A DNA stretch of 6,895 bases from an uncultured Lachnospiraceae bacterium (GTDB taxonomy: Bacteria > Bacillota > Clostridia > Lachnospirales > Lachnospiraceae): NCBI GenBank assembly GCA_958426095.1, contig CATZYB010000137.1:1-6895 (forward strand). The letters are read 5' to 3'. Numbering within the stretch: the stretch's first letter is position 1; each line of letters begins with the position of its first letter. The notes beneath the pieces are model-generated. The model searched no databases. It saw nothing but the letters and a program-made list of their open reading frames with translations, and was not told the DNA's origin. This document shows, piece after piece, positions 1-6,233 of this stretch. Both the position numbers and the translations under genes were made by a program.

Positions 1-331
1 CATCCTCTGCAAATTCTTTTACAGCACCGTTTTGTAGCATACAGTCGGTTAAGCCCGCGGTAGATGAACCAATATCCATACAGACCTTGTCCCGAACATC
101 CACTCCGAATACATCGATTGCCTTTTCCAGCTTATAGCCGCCGCGGCTCACATATTTCATTGTATGCCCCTTGATCTCTATGGACGCCTTTTCCTCATCA
201 AAGGTCGTCCCGGCCTTATCTTCCCGTTGGCCATTGACAAATACATTGCCAGTCATGATAATGGCTTTGGCCTTTTCACGGGAATCTGCCAGGCGGCGTT
301 CCACTAAAAGCACATCCAGTCTCTTTTTCAT
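1..331 (-). CDS. tlyA: TlyA-family rRNA 2'-O-methyltransferase (S4 + FtsJ-like), N-terminal 110 residues only
   Basis: Partial gene; the 3' part lies beyond base 1. TlyA proteins (YqxC in Bacillus) are SAM-dependent 2'-O-methyltransferases of 16S/23S rRNA, and some were described as hemolysins. The visible part starts MKKRLDVLLVERRLADSREK, a typical S4 RNA-binding domain (about residues 1-60) containing IIMTGNVFVNG. The family linker YVSRGGYKLEKAI (60-72) follows, with the catalytic-type Lys of GGYKL, then the start of the Rossmann methyltransferase domain with motif I, MDIGSSTAGLTDCMLQNGA (85-103). The ATG overlaps the dxs stop as ATGA, and a GAGG lies about 7 bases upstream, so it is probably translationally coupled to dxs. 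Odd: motif I reads STAGLTD where the family usually has STGGFTD, and the next strand reads KEFAED instead of the usual hydrophobic KVYAVD. Family assignment is firm; activity cannot be judged from a fragment. Confidence 0.93.
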   Translation of the reverse strand, partial: MKKRLDVLLVERRLADSREKAKAIIMTGNVFVNGQREDKAGTTFDEEKASIEIKGHTMKYVSRGGYKLEKAIDVFGVDVRDKVCMDIGSSTAGLTDCMLQNGAVKEFAED

Positions 332-2193
332 AACAATACCTCAGACAAAATCTTTGCAGATATGGCCCATGGATCCATTCCCATGGATGTTTTTAGCTGG
401 GTCACATTGCCGTGTTCTACAAATACATCCGGGATACCTACATGTTTGACAAATACAGGTAATCCCTTTGTCATATAATAATCGGATACAGCCTCGCCGA
501 AGCCGCCCCGAAGCACATTTTCTTCCATCGTCACGATCATATTATGCTTTTCCGAAAGAACATCCAGCATATCCGTATCCAACGGCTTAATAAACCGGGC
601 ATTAACAACCGTTGCGGCGAGTCCGGCTTCCGCCAGATAATCCTTCACCTGGACCGCCGTTTCTACCATGCTGCCGACTGCAACAAGCGCCACCTGCTCG
701 CCTTCATAGAGTATCTCGCTCTTTCCGCAGACGATCGGCGCCCGGTGTTCCTGTTCGCCTTCATAGGCGTCGCCCCGCGGATAACGAATCGCCAGAGGAT
801 GTTCAAAATTCAGAGAAAATTTCATCATATCATACAATTCATATTTATTCTTTGGCGCACAGATGGTCATTCCCGGAATGGACGCAAAGAAAGAAAGATC
901 CAAAATTCCCTGATGAGTCTCACCGTCGGCCCCGACAATACCCGCCCGGTCAATGCAGAAAGTTACCGGCAGGTCAGGAATACAGACATCGTGAATGATC
1001 TGATCATACGCCCTCTGGAAAAATGAAGAATAAATCGCCACATACGGCTTTAAGCCGCCGGCCGCCAAGCCCCCGGCAAAGGTCACCGCATGTTCCTCCG
1101 CAATCCCCACATCAAAGAAACGGTCAGGAAAACGTTTCGCAAATTTTGTCAATCCGGTACCTGTAGGCATTGCCGCACTGACCGCAACGACCCGCTCATC
1201 CTTTGTCCCAAGATACTGGATCGCCTTAGAAAAAGCTTCCGTATAAGTAATATTAGGGCTCTTTGCGATTTCCCCGCTCTTGACATCAAATTTACCCACG
1301 CCATGAAACTCGGAAGGACGTGTCTCCGCAGGTTTATAGCCTTTGCCCTTCTGAGTGATCACATGAACAATGACCGCCTGCTTTTCCTTCTGAGCCGTCT
1401 TGATCGCCCGAAGAAGCTGGTTCATATTATGGCCGTCCACCGGACCCATATATTCAATCCCCAGATCCTCAAAAAATCCGCCTGGAATGAGCCACTGTTT
1501 CAGAGAATCCTTTGACCGTTTCACACCCCGTGCGACCGAATCGCCGATTCCGGGAATCCGACGCAATGCGGTCTCCACATCGGACTTAAATTCCACATAA
1601 TTCTCATTCGTCCGGATCCGGTTCAGATATTTACTCATACCGCCCACATTTTCCGAAATAGACATTTTATTATCATTTAAAATAATGATCAGATTTGTAT
1701 TCAGACGAGCCGCATTATTCAACGCTTCATAGGCCATACCGCCAGTCAGGGATCCATCGCCGATGACCGCCACCACCGTATAATCCTCGCCTTTGAGTTC
1801 TCTGGCGCGTACATATCCAAGAGCCGCTGAAATCGATGTCGAACTATGTCCCGTATCAAAGGCATCGCACTGGCTTTCCCGGTGTTTCGGAAATCCACTC
1901 ATACCACCGTAAGAACGAAGTCCCGCAAATTCATCCTTCCGTCCCGTTAAAATCTTATGGGTATAGGACTGATGCCCAACATCCCAGATAATCTTATCCT
2001 TCGGTAGATCCAGACAGAGATGGAGCGCCATCGTCAGTTCAACAACACCCAGATTCGAGGCCAAATGCCCTCCTGTCTCACTGACTGAATGCACGATAAA
2101 ATTCCTGAGTTCCTCCGCCAGAGCATCATACTGGGACGGATCAATGTTTTTTATATCATTCGCCTGTTTAATTTGCTTTAATATTTCTGACAT
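328..2193 (-). CDS. dxs: 1-deoxy-D-xylulose-5-phosphate synthase
   Basis: Thiamine-diphosphate enzyme that condenses pyruvate with glyceraldehyde 3-phosphate to give DXP, the first step of the MEP isoprenoid pathway; cytosolic. I chose the ATG at 2193 (621 aa, the usual family length), 16 bases after the ispA stop and 9 bases after AGGTG. An in-frame start at 2229 would add 12 residues and overlap ispA. Domains: N-terminal TPP-binding domain with the active-site His of ETGGHLASNLG (H43) and the cofactor motif GDG (145-147) to NDN (173-175); a central transketolase-like domain with catalytic Glu in DVGIAEEH (E366), AIYSSFFQRAYDQ (R394) and DRAGIVGADGETHQG (415-429); then RYPRG and a C-terminal transketolase domain. 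All key residues I can check are present. It follows ispA, so precursor entry and prenyl chain synthesis are co-transcribed. Its stop overlaps the tlyA start. Confidence 0.98.
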   Translation of the reverse strand: MSEILKQIKQANDIKNIDPSQYDALAEELRNFIVHSVSETGGHLASNLGVVELTMALHLCLDLPKDKIIWDVGHQSYTHKILTGRKDEFAGLRSYGGMSGFPKHRESQCDAFDTGHSSTSISAALGYVRARELKGEDYTVVAVIGDGSLTGGMAYEALNNAARLNTNLIIILNDNKMSISENVGGMSKYLNRIRTNENYVEFKSDVETALRRIPGIGDSVARGVKRSKDSLKQWLIPGGFFEDLGIEYMGPVDGHNMNQLLRAIKTAQKEKQAVIVHVITQKGKGYKPAETRPSEFHGVGKFDVKSGEIAKSPNITYTEAFSKAIQYLGTKDERVVAVSAAMPTGTGLTKFAKRFPDRFFDVGIAEEHAVTFAGGLAAGGLKPYVAIYSSFFQRAYDQIIHDVCIPDLPVTFCIDRAGIVGADGETHQGILDLSFFASIPGMTICAPKNKYELYDMMKFSLNFEHPLAIRYPRGDAYEGEQEHRAPIVCGKSEILYEGEQVALVAVGSMVETAVQVKDYLAEAGLAATVVNARFIKPLDTDMLDVLSEKHNMIVTMEENVLRGGFGEAVSDYYMTKGLPVFVKHVGIPDVFVEHGNVTQLKTSMGMDPWAISAKILSEVLL

Positions 2194-2202
2194 GATCGTA
2201 TT

Positions 2203-2207
2203 CACCT
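2203..2207 (-). promoter_or_regulatory. Ribosome binding site deciding the dxs start
   Basis: AGGTG lies just after the ispA TAA stop and 9 bases before the ATG at 2193. It supports the start giving a 621-residue Dxs. The GTG inside this site is itself in frame with dxs but would have no ribosome binding site of its own at a suitable distance. Confidence 0.6.
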
Positions 2208-2209
2208 GC

Positions 2210-3121
2210 TTACTTTTCTCTGTGTACAAGCTGGCATATCAATTCCATCAAAAATGGATTCTCCATGCCCTTCTCCTCCGACATTTCCTCAAGTAAATCT
2301 ATGGCTGCATTTGAAAACCGTTCTGCTTCAGCCATCGCACCGTCAATGCCAAACAGTGTCACATAGGTCGTTTTATGATTTTTTTCATCACTGTGGGTCT
2401 GCTTTCCCAAAACTTCCAGCGTGCTTGTTACATCCAGTATATCGTCCTGGATCTGGAAACTGATACCAATATTTTTCGCCATCTGCTCCACTTTATTCAG
2501 AGAAACTTCATCGGCTCCGGCCAGTACCGCACCGATCATCATGGAACATTCTATCAAAGCGCTTGTTTTCATCTCATGAATAAAATCCAATACCGGTTTA
2601 TCCAGCGGCTGCCCTTCCAGTTCCACATCGACGATCTGACCGCCGATCATCCCATAAATGCCCGGCTTGGAAGATAAAATCTGCATCGCCTTGGCAACGC
2701 TCCGGAATTCTTCCATGTCTTCCGCCAGATCAAAGGCCTTTGACGCCGTCTCAAAGGCATAATTTAACAGAGCGTCCCCGGCCAGAATGGCCATCGCTTC
2801 GCCAAAAACAACATGGGATGTCTTTCTTCCCCTTCGATACTCATCATTATCCAATGCCGGCAGATCATCATGAATAAGTGAATAGGTATGTATCATCTCA
2901 ATCGCCGCCATAAATGGATGAATCACTGCCTCATGGCTGCCCCCGAACAATCGGTAAGTCTCCTGGATCAACATCGGGCGCAGCCGTTTGCCCCCAGCCA
3001 TCAGGCTGTAATTCATTGCCTGAAATATGGTTTTCTGATAACCTTCCTCTTTCGGTGCACAGGCCGTCAATAAGCTTTCTATCTCTTCTGTTCTTTTTTT
3101 CAATTCTTTTTTAAAATCCAT
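2210..3121 (-). CDS. ispA: Polyprenyl (farnesyl/geranylgeranyl-type) diphosphate synthase, IspA family
   Basis: Trans-isoprenyl diphosphate synthase that adds isopentenyl diphosphate to allylic diphosphates to make short-chain prenyl diphosphates, feeding cell-wall lipid carriers and quinones. 303 residues, the usual bacterial size. Visible motifs: substrate-binding GGKRLRP (43-49); first Asp-rich motif DDLPALD (85-91) within HTYSLIHDDLPALDNDEYRRG; KTSALI (185-190); GGQIVDVE (160-167); second Asp-rich motif DDILD (226-230) within SFQIQDDILD; and a late Lys region, KNHKTTYVTLFG. The four-residue spacing in the first Asp-rich motif is that of bacterial (type II) farnesyl synthases, so C15 is the likeliest product, but C20 cannot be excluded from sequence alone. 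The ATG at 3121 has GAGG 8 bases upstream. It begins 32 bases after xseB and ends 16 bases before dxs. Confidence 0.96.
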   Translation of the reverse strand: MDFKKELKKRTEEIESLLTACAPKEEGYQKTIFQAMNYSLMAGGKRLRPMLIQETYRLFGGSHEAVIHPFMAAIEMIHTYSLIHDDLPALDNDEYRRGRKTSHVVFGEAMAILAGDALLNYAFETASKAFDLAEDMEEFRSVAKAMQILSSKPGIYGMIGGQIVDVELEGQPLDKPVLDFIHEMKTSALIECSMMIGAVLAGADEVSLNKVEQMAKNIGISFQIQDDILDVTSTLEVLGKQTHSDEKNHKTTYVTLFGIDGAMAEAERFSNAAIDLLEEMSEEKGMENPFLMELICQLVHREK

Positions 3122-3153
3122 GATCTTTTCCTCAGCACTGATTTTTTGCCAGC

Positions 3154-3345
3154 TTATTCTTCATCGCTGACCTCGATCAGCTTCTTTTCCACTTTATCCA
3201 GGGAATCATTGCAGTATTTGATCAGTTTCATCCCTGCCGTATATAATTTAAAGGATTCCTCCAGACTGGTTTCTTTATTCTCCATCTGGCCGATCAAATC
3301 TTCCAATTCAGAAAATGCTGTCTCCAGTGTTTTACTCCTTGCCAT
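3154..3345 (-). CDS. xseB: Exodeoxyribonuclease VII small subunit
   Basis: Small helical subunit of exonuclease VII, which with XseA degrades single-stranded DNA from both ends into short oligonucleotides. I start it at the ATG at 3345, giving 63 residues beginning MARSKTLETAFSELEDLI. AAGGAAG lies 8 bases upstream and the family's first helix begins right after. A longer in-frame reading to 3417 adds 24 Arg-rich residues wholly inside xseA and is unlikely. The whole protein is the conserved family core: AFSELEDLIGQMENKETSLEE, then SFKLYTAGMKLIKYCNDSLDKVEKKL. It is somewhat shorter than the roughly 80-residue enterobacterial and Bacillus forms, missing mainly terminal extensions. It overlaps the end of xseA by 14 bases in another frame, consistent with coupled synthesis of the two subunits. 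Confidence 0.94.
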   Translation of the reverse strand: MARSKTLETAFSELEDLIGQMENKETSLEESFKLYTAGMKLIKYCNDSLDKVEKKLIEVSDEE

Positions 3346-4582
3346 GTTCCCCGCTTCCTTTCGCATTTCTCGCCGCAGCCGCCGACGGATCGGCATGTAC
3401 TGCAGACACTGTTGCATCTATATGTCCATCCAGAATCCGCACATGGATCGCTTCACCTACGTACACATCCTCAGCCGAATGGATAGCCCGTCCATCTTTT
3501 TTACTGATCACCGCATAGCCCCGTTCCAGCTGTTTCAAAGGCGAAAGTCCTGACAGTCTTTCACTGTAAACAGCCAGACGGTGCCGTCCATCGGTCAATT
3601 CTTCCCGCATCCGCTGTTCCAGCTGTTCCTCCATATACATGAGCCGCTGACGGTAATCATTGACTCTTGAAGAAGGACTAACATATTTTAACTGTCTTTC
3701 ATACTGACTCGTTACATTCCGATACCAGTTCAGCCGTTCCTCCATCTTCATGTACAGCCGCCGCTTACTATCCTCCAGCCGTCTCAGTATCTCCGACCAT
3801 TCCGGAACGGCCAGCTCCGCTGCCGCTGAAGGTGTCGGCGCCCGAAGATCTGCCACAAAATCAGAAATGGTCACATCCGTTTCATGTCCCACCGCCGAGA
3901 TTACCGGAGTTTTGCACTGATAAATAGCCTCGGCAACCGTTTTTTCATTAAAGGCCCACAGATCCTCGATGGAGCCGCCGCCCCGTCCGACGATCATCAC
4001 ATCCACGCCATATTCATCCAGACATTTTATACCGCGGACAATACTCGGTGCAGCCTGTTCCCCCTGAACCGTCGCCGGATACAGGATCAGCTGGACATAA
4101 GGATTCCTTCGGGCCGAAATATGGATCATATCCTGAATGGCCGCTCCGGTCCGGGCTGTGACAATGCCGATCCGCTTTGGATAGTCCGGAATCGGTTTTT
4201 TATGTTCCTGGGCAAAATAGCCTTTCTGCTCCAGTTCTTTTTTCAGCGCCTCAAACTGCTTGTATAGAAGTCCCCGGCCTTCCATAACAATCTCACGGGC
4301 ATAGAGCTGATACCTTCCGTCCCGCTCATAAACACTGATATTTCCAAGAACAATGACCTGCTGCCCCTCGCTGAGACGGAATTTCAGCCCACCCCTTGAA
4401 CCTGCAAACATGACGCATGGGATAGCGCCCTCTCTGTCCTTCAAAGTAAAATAAATATGTCCGGAAGTATGATATTTGCAATTCGATACCTCTCCCCGTA
4501 CATAGATCCGGCTCAGGAAATAGTCCTCCGAGATCAGGCTTTTAATATATCGATTGACCTGAGATACAGAATATACGCTCAT
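3332..4582 (-). CDS. xseA: Exodeoxyribonuclease VII large (catalytic) subunit
   Basis: Catalytic subunit of exonuclease VII, a metal-aided single-strand DNA exonuclease used in repair and recombination. 416 residues, slightly shorter than the roughly 450 usual in the family. Layout: N-terminal OB-fold for DNA binding (about 1-100; VRGEVSNCKYHTSGHIYFTLKD at 28-49), the catalytic core with VGRGGGSIEDLWAFN (198-212) and AVGHETDVTISDFVADLRAPTPSAAAE (230-256), a long charged coiled-coil region (about 260-345) that recruits XseB in the family, and the C-terminal SPLKQLERGYAVI segment (347-359). The last 20 or so residues are an Ala/Gly-rich polar tail (DPSAAAARNAKGSGEHGKE) whose codons also carry the xseB ribosome binding site and start. 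The start ATG overlaps the nusB stop as ATGA, so translation is probably coupled. Confidence 0.98.
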   Translation of the reverse strand: MSVYSVSQVNRYIKSLISEDYFLSRIYVRGEVSNCKYHTSGHIYFTLKDREGAIPCVMFAGSRGGLKFRLSEGQQVIVLGNISVYERDGRYQLYAREIVMEGRGLLYKQFEALKKELEQKGYFAQEHKKPIPDYPKRIGIVTARTGAAIQDMIHISARRNPYVQLILYPATVQGEQAAPSIVRGIKCLDEYGVDVMIVGRGGGSIEDLWAFNEKTVAEAIYQCKTPVISAVGHETDVTISDFVADLRAPTPSAAAELAVPEWSEILRRLEDSKRRLYMKMEERLNWYRNVTSQYERQLKYVSPSSRVNDYRQRLMYMEEQLEQRMREELTDGRHRLAVYSERLSGLSPLKQLERGYAVISKKDGRAIHSAEDVYVGEAIHVRILDGHIDATVSAVHADPSAAAARNAKGSGEHGKE

Positions 4583-4974
4583 GCCAGTTTCGCCAGAATA
4601 GCATTGACAAAAGCCGGCGACTGATCCGTACCATAACGCTTTGCCAGTTCCACAGCCTCATTGATAGCAACTCCCGTAGGTACTTCCTCATCATAAAGTA
4701 TCTCATAAGCCGCCAGACGGATAACCGTCAGATCGACTTTTGTCATCCGTTCTGTTTTCCATTTATCTGCCACTCCATCGATCTGCCCGTCCAAATCAGC
4801 CTTCTTCTCACGGATAGCATCGACTTTGCCCTGGATATAGGTTCGATCTCCGTCAGATATTTCTCCGAGATCATCCAGATAAAAACCTTCCTGTTCTGTC
4901 ATCTCCGCCTCCGAATGAAATTCCGTGCGGAACAACAGACGAAATATATGCTCTCTCAACTCTCGTCTGCCCAT
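4579..4974 (-). CDS. nusB: Transcription antitermination factor NusB
   Basis: All-helical RNA-binding protein that binds boxA RNA together with NusE (ribosomal protein S10) and helps RNA polymerase complete rRNA operons. 131 residues, the full family length. The N-terminal Arg-rich helix MGRRELREHIFRLLFRTEF (1-19) is the RNA-contacting part; the C-terminal half shows the family signature from DKWKTERMTKVDLTVIRLA through YEILYDEEVPTGVAINEAVELAKRYG to SPAFVNAILAKL. The ATG at 4974 has a perfect AGGAGG (4980-4985) 5 bases upstream. Unlike its neighbours it is preceded by a 135-base spacer with two predicted hairpins, so its expression may be set separately from the Asp23 gene. I see no boxA-like sequence in that spacer. 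Its stop overlaps the xseA start. Confidence 0.97.
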   Translation of the reverse strand: MGRRELREHIFRLLFRTEFHSEAEMTEQEGFYLDDLGEISDGDRTYIQGKVDAIREKKADLDGQIDGVADKWKTERMTKVDLTVIRLAAYEILYDEEVPTGVAINEAVELAKRYGTDQSPAFVNAILAKLA

Positions 4975-5006
4975 AGTTTCCTCCTAAATATCCTTTATCA
5001 CTGTAA

Positions 5007-5041
5007 AAGTGACGCAGGGTCAGAAAGACCCTACGTCACTT
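5007..5041 (-). terminator. Strong hairpin with short U-run between the Asp23 gene and nusB (weak terminator or attenuator)
   Basis: On minus-strand RNA, bases 5041-5027 pair with 5021-5007 in a 15-bp stem (AAGUGACG U AGGGUC with GACCCU G CGUCACUU) and a five-base UUUCU loop. One of the pairs is a U-G wobble, which becomes an A/C mismatch on the plus strand, so the fold favours the minus transcript. The stem ends in UU and is followed by UUACAG, a U-run of only four in total, which is weak for an intrinsic terminator. It could act as a partial terminator, an attenuator or an RNA stability/processing element. Confidence 0.5.
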
Positions 5042-5056
5042 ATGCACATCTCAGTC

Positions 5057-5093
5057 TAAGGGCCAGCGCAGACAACTCTGCTTCGGTCCCTTA
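5057..5093 (-). other. Second RNA hairpin in the asp23-nusB spacer
   Basis: Just upstream (in transcription) of the terminator-like hairpin. On the minus transcript UAAGGG and CC pair with GG and CCCUUA (one bulged base), then a three-by-three internal loop (GAA/GCU), then GCAGA/UCUGC closed by a GUUG loop. That is 13 Watson-Crick pairs in 37 bases. Its 3' arm GGCCCU (5064-5059) can also pair with AGGGUC (5032-5027), the inner 5' arm of the next hairpin, so the two folds could be mutually exclusive. I do not recognise it as any known riboswitch or leader. Confidence 0.4.
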
Positions 5094-5109
5094 CCTCATT
5101 CATAGAAGA

Positions 5110-5496
5110 TCATTCATCTTCCAAATTCACGCCGGCCACCCGGATATCCACATTTTCAACACTGAGTCCGGTCATCGTTTCAATGGCACTTTTTACTCTA
5201 TCCTGAACAGCGCCGGTGACTTCCGGAATGTTGTATCCATATTCCAGATTAATGGCCAGGTCAACACTGACTTTACTGTCGGCCACTTCAATCTTCACGC
5301 CTTTGGAAAGATTCTTCATGCCGAGCTTTGCTACCAGTTCGTTAGTGATGTTGCCATACATGGAAGCAACGCCCTTGACCTCCGTCGCTGCCAATCCTGC
5401 AATGATCGCAACGACTTCATCGGCAATCTGCACTTCACCGATCACGCGGTCATCATGTATTGAATAATTCATTGTATTTTCCTGTTCTTTAGCCAT
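5110..5496 (-). CDS. Asp23/Gls24 family envelope-stress-type protein (YqhY-like)
   Basis: 128-residue Asp23 (DUF322) family protein. The core runs GEVQIADEVVAIIAGLAATEV, then GVASMYGN, VEV-type strands (GVKIEVADSKVSVDLAINLEYG), IPEVTGAVQDRVKSAIETMTGL and VENVDIRVAGVNLEDE, with no signal peptide or membrane segment. Staphylococcal Asp23 is membrane-anchored via AmaP. The paralogue YqhY sits beside accBC and nusB in B. subtilis and has been linked to control of acetyl-CoA carboxylase; accBC is not next to it here. The position directly before nusB marks this one as the YqhY orthologue rather than a general stress paralogue (inference). The start at 5496 has GGAGG 9 bases upstream; an ATG eight codons later has a weaker site. 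It is the first gene after two sigma-A-type promoters and thus heads the housekeeping operon. Exact function unknown. Confidence 0.92.
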   Translation of the reverse strand: MAKEQENTMNYSIHDDRVIGEVQIADEVVAIIAGLAATEVKGVASMYGNITNELVAKLGMKNLSKGVKIEVADSKVSVDLAINLEYGYNIPEVTGAVQDRVKSAIETMTGLSVENVDIRVAGVNLEDE

Positions 5497-5535
5497 CGGT
5501 CTCTACCTCCATTTGCTCAACGCTTCTTATCTTGT

Positions 5536-5564
5536 ATTATAACAAAATTATATGCTTTTGCAAA
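5536..5564 (-). promoter_or_regulatory. Sigma-A-type promoter, downstream copy (P2), for the asp23-nusB-xseAB-ispA-dxs-tlyA operon
   Basis: On the minus strand a perfect TATAAT -10 lies at 5541-5536. The -35 is TTTGCA (5564-5559, 17-base spacer) or TTGCAA (5563-5558, 16-base spacer), each matching four of six consensus positions. Transcription would start near 5529, giving a leader of about 30 bases that includes the GGAGG of the Asp23 gene. It lies in a markedly AT-rich gap between two less AT-rich genes. Confidence 0.7.
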
Positions 5565-5576
5565 GAAATTTATCAA
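5547..5576 (-). promoter_or_regulatory. Sigma-A-type promoter, upstream copy (P1), overlapping the spoIIIAH stop
   Basis: A second perfect TATAAT (5552-5547) sits 11 bases upstream of the first. It has a five-of-six -35, TTGATA (5576-5571), at an 18-base spacing. The -35 contains the spoIIIAH TGA stop (5575-5573). Start would fall near 5540. By consensus match this is at least as good as P2; which one is used, or both, cannot be told from sequence. Confidence 0.6.
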
Positions 5577-6226
5577 TTTAATGTTGTAATGACTATATTT
5601 TCTGTACCCACATCCGTTTTTCTCGCAATAATATCCTCAATCTGAGCCCGTTCGCCCTCCGTCAGACTCTCGCGGCAGACAACCACATCGCAGGAATCCT
5701 TTGTCAGGCTTACTACCGAATTTTCAAAGCCTTTGGCCGTAAGAAGATTTTCAGCGGCCACTTCCATTTCGGAACGGTTTGTCATATCCATCAGATCTTC
5801 CATGGCTGACTGTTTTAAATCTTCTGTAACATTTTCATTGTTGATCACTTCAATCAAAGCTTCCTTGTTTTTCGACCGCATCTGCTCCCGGTTTAATTTG
5901 GCCTGAGCGCTGAAATTCTGTGCGGCCGCCGTACTTGTCAGCACGGCTTCACCCACATCCTCGGGACTTTCCGATTCACTGTTTTCCAAATCTTCCATAT
6001 CCTCTTCGTCGGCCACTTCAATTTCCTGAATGTTATTCTCTGTCAGATCGAGCAGAACCTCGTCCGCAGCCGTTTCGTCCGCCTCGCCTACTGCGGCATT
6101 GGATAATACGGAAGACTCTCTGGCCTCCATAGCGCCGGATTTAAAATTTAAATATCCGGCAACAACGATCATCACCGCCAAAGCCGCAATGATCACCTGA
6201 TTTTTTCGGACACTTTTCTTCTTCAA
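5573..6226 (-). CDS. spoIIIAH: Stage III sporulation protein AH
   Basis: Mother-cell membrane protein of the SpoIIIA-SpoIIQ channel joining mother cell and forespore; its C-terminal domain binds forespore SpoIIQ in the intermembrane space and resembles the ring-building domain of EscJ/PrgK-type secretion proteins. 217 residues. Basic N-terminus KKKSVRKNQ, one membrane span (about 11-27, VIIAALAVMIVVAGYL), an acidic linker (48-90: 20 Asp/Glu and no Lys/Arg), then the conserved domain (about 105-217) from FSAQAKLNREQMRSKNKEAL through SEMEVAAENLLTAKGFENSVV to the end VGTENIVITTLN. The start codon is TTG at 6226, the only one placed correctly (7 bases) behind a perfect AAGGAGG. The gene is 12 bases after spoIIIAG. 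In B. subtilis the operon is under mother-cell sigma-E; no such promoter is inside this window. No terminator follows. Confidence 0.95.
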   Translation of the reverse strand: MKKKSVRKNQVIIAALAVMIVVAGYLNFKSGAMEARESSVLSNAAVGEADETAADEVLLDLTENNIQEIEVADEEDMEDLENSESESPEDVGEAVLTSTAAAQNFSAQAKLNREQMRSKNKEALIEVINNENVTEDLKQSAMEDLMDMTNRSEMEVAAENLLTAKGFENSVVSLTKDSCDVVVCRESLTEGERAQIEDIIARKTDVGTENIVITTLN

Positions 6227-6233
6227 ACAGGAC

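Noticed and set aside
544..1026. Plus-strand open frame of 160 codons antisense to dxs
   Set aside because: No ribosome binding site, Arg/His/Ile-rich nonsense composition, fully inside a clear dxs gene.
2194..2229. Longer dxs start at 2229 adding 12 residues
   Set aside because: It overlaps ispA by 20 bases, has no good ribosome binding site and extends beyond the usual Dxs N-terminus.
3346..3417. Longer xseB start at 3417 adding 24 residues
   Set aside because: The extra Arg-rich residues lie wholly within xseA coding and match nothing in the XseB family; the ATG at 3345 has a good ribosome binding site.
5041..5100. CUGAGA in the spacer transcript, considered as part of a TPP riboswitch
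   Set aside because: The other conserved TPP elements (such as the CUGAUCUGG-type segment) are missing and the stems do not fit the fold, even though the downstream Dxs uses TPP.
5056..5103. 15-codon minus-strand reading frame (MNEVRDRSRVVCAGP) in the asp23-nusB spacer, considered as a leader peptide
   Set aside because: No ribosome binding site at the right distance, no run of regulatory codons, and its bases are better explained by the hairpin at 5057-5093.
4915..5463. Plus-strand open frame of 182 codons spanning the asp23-nusB spacer
   Set aside because: It lies antisense to two well-identified genes, has no ribosome binding site before its ATG and shows no recognisable family; it is a shadow of minus-strand codon usage.
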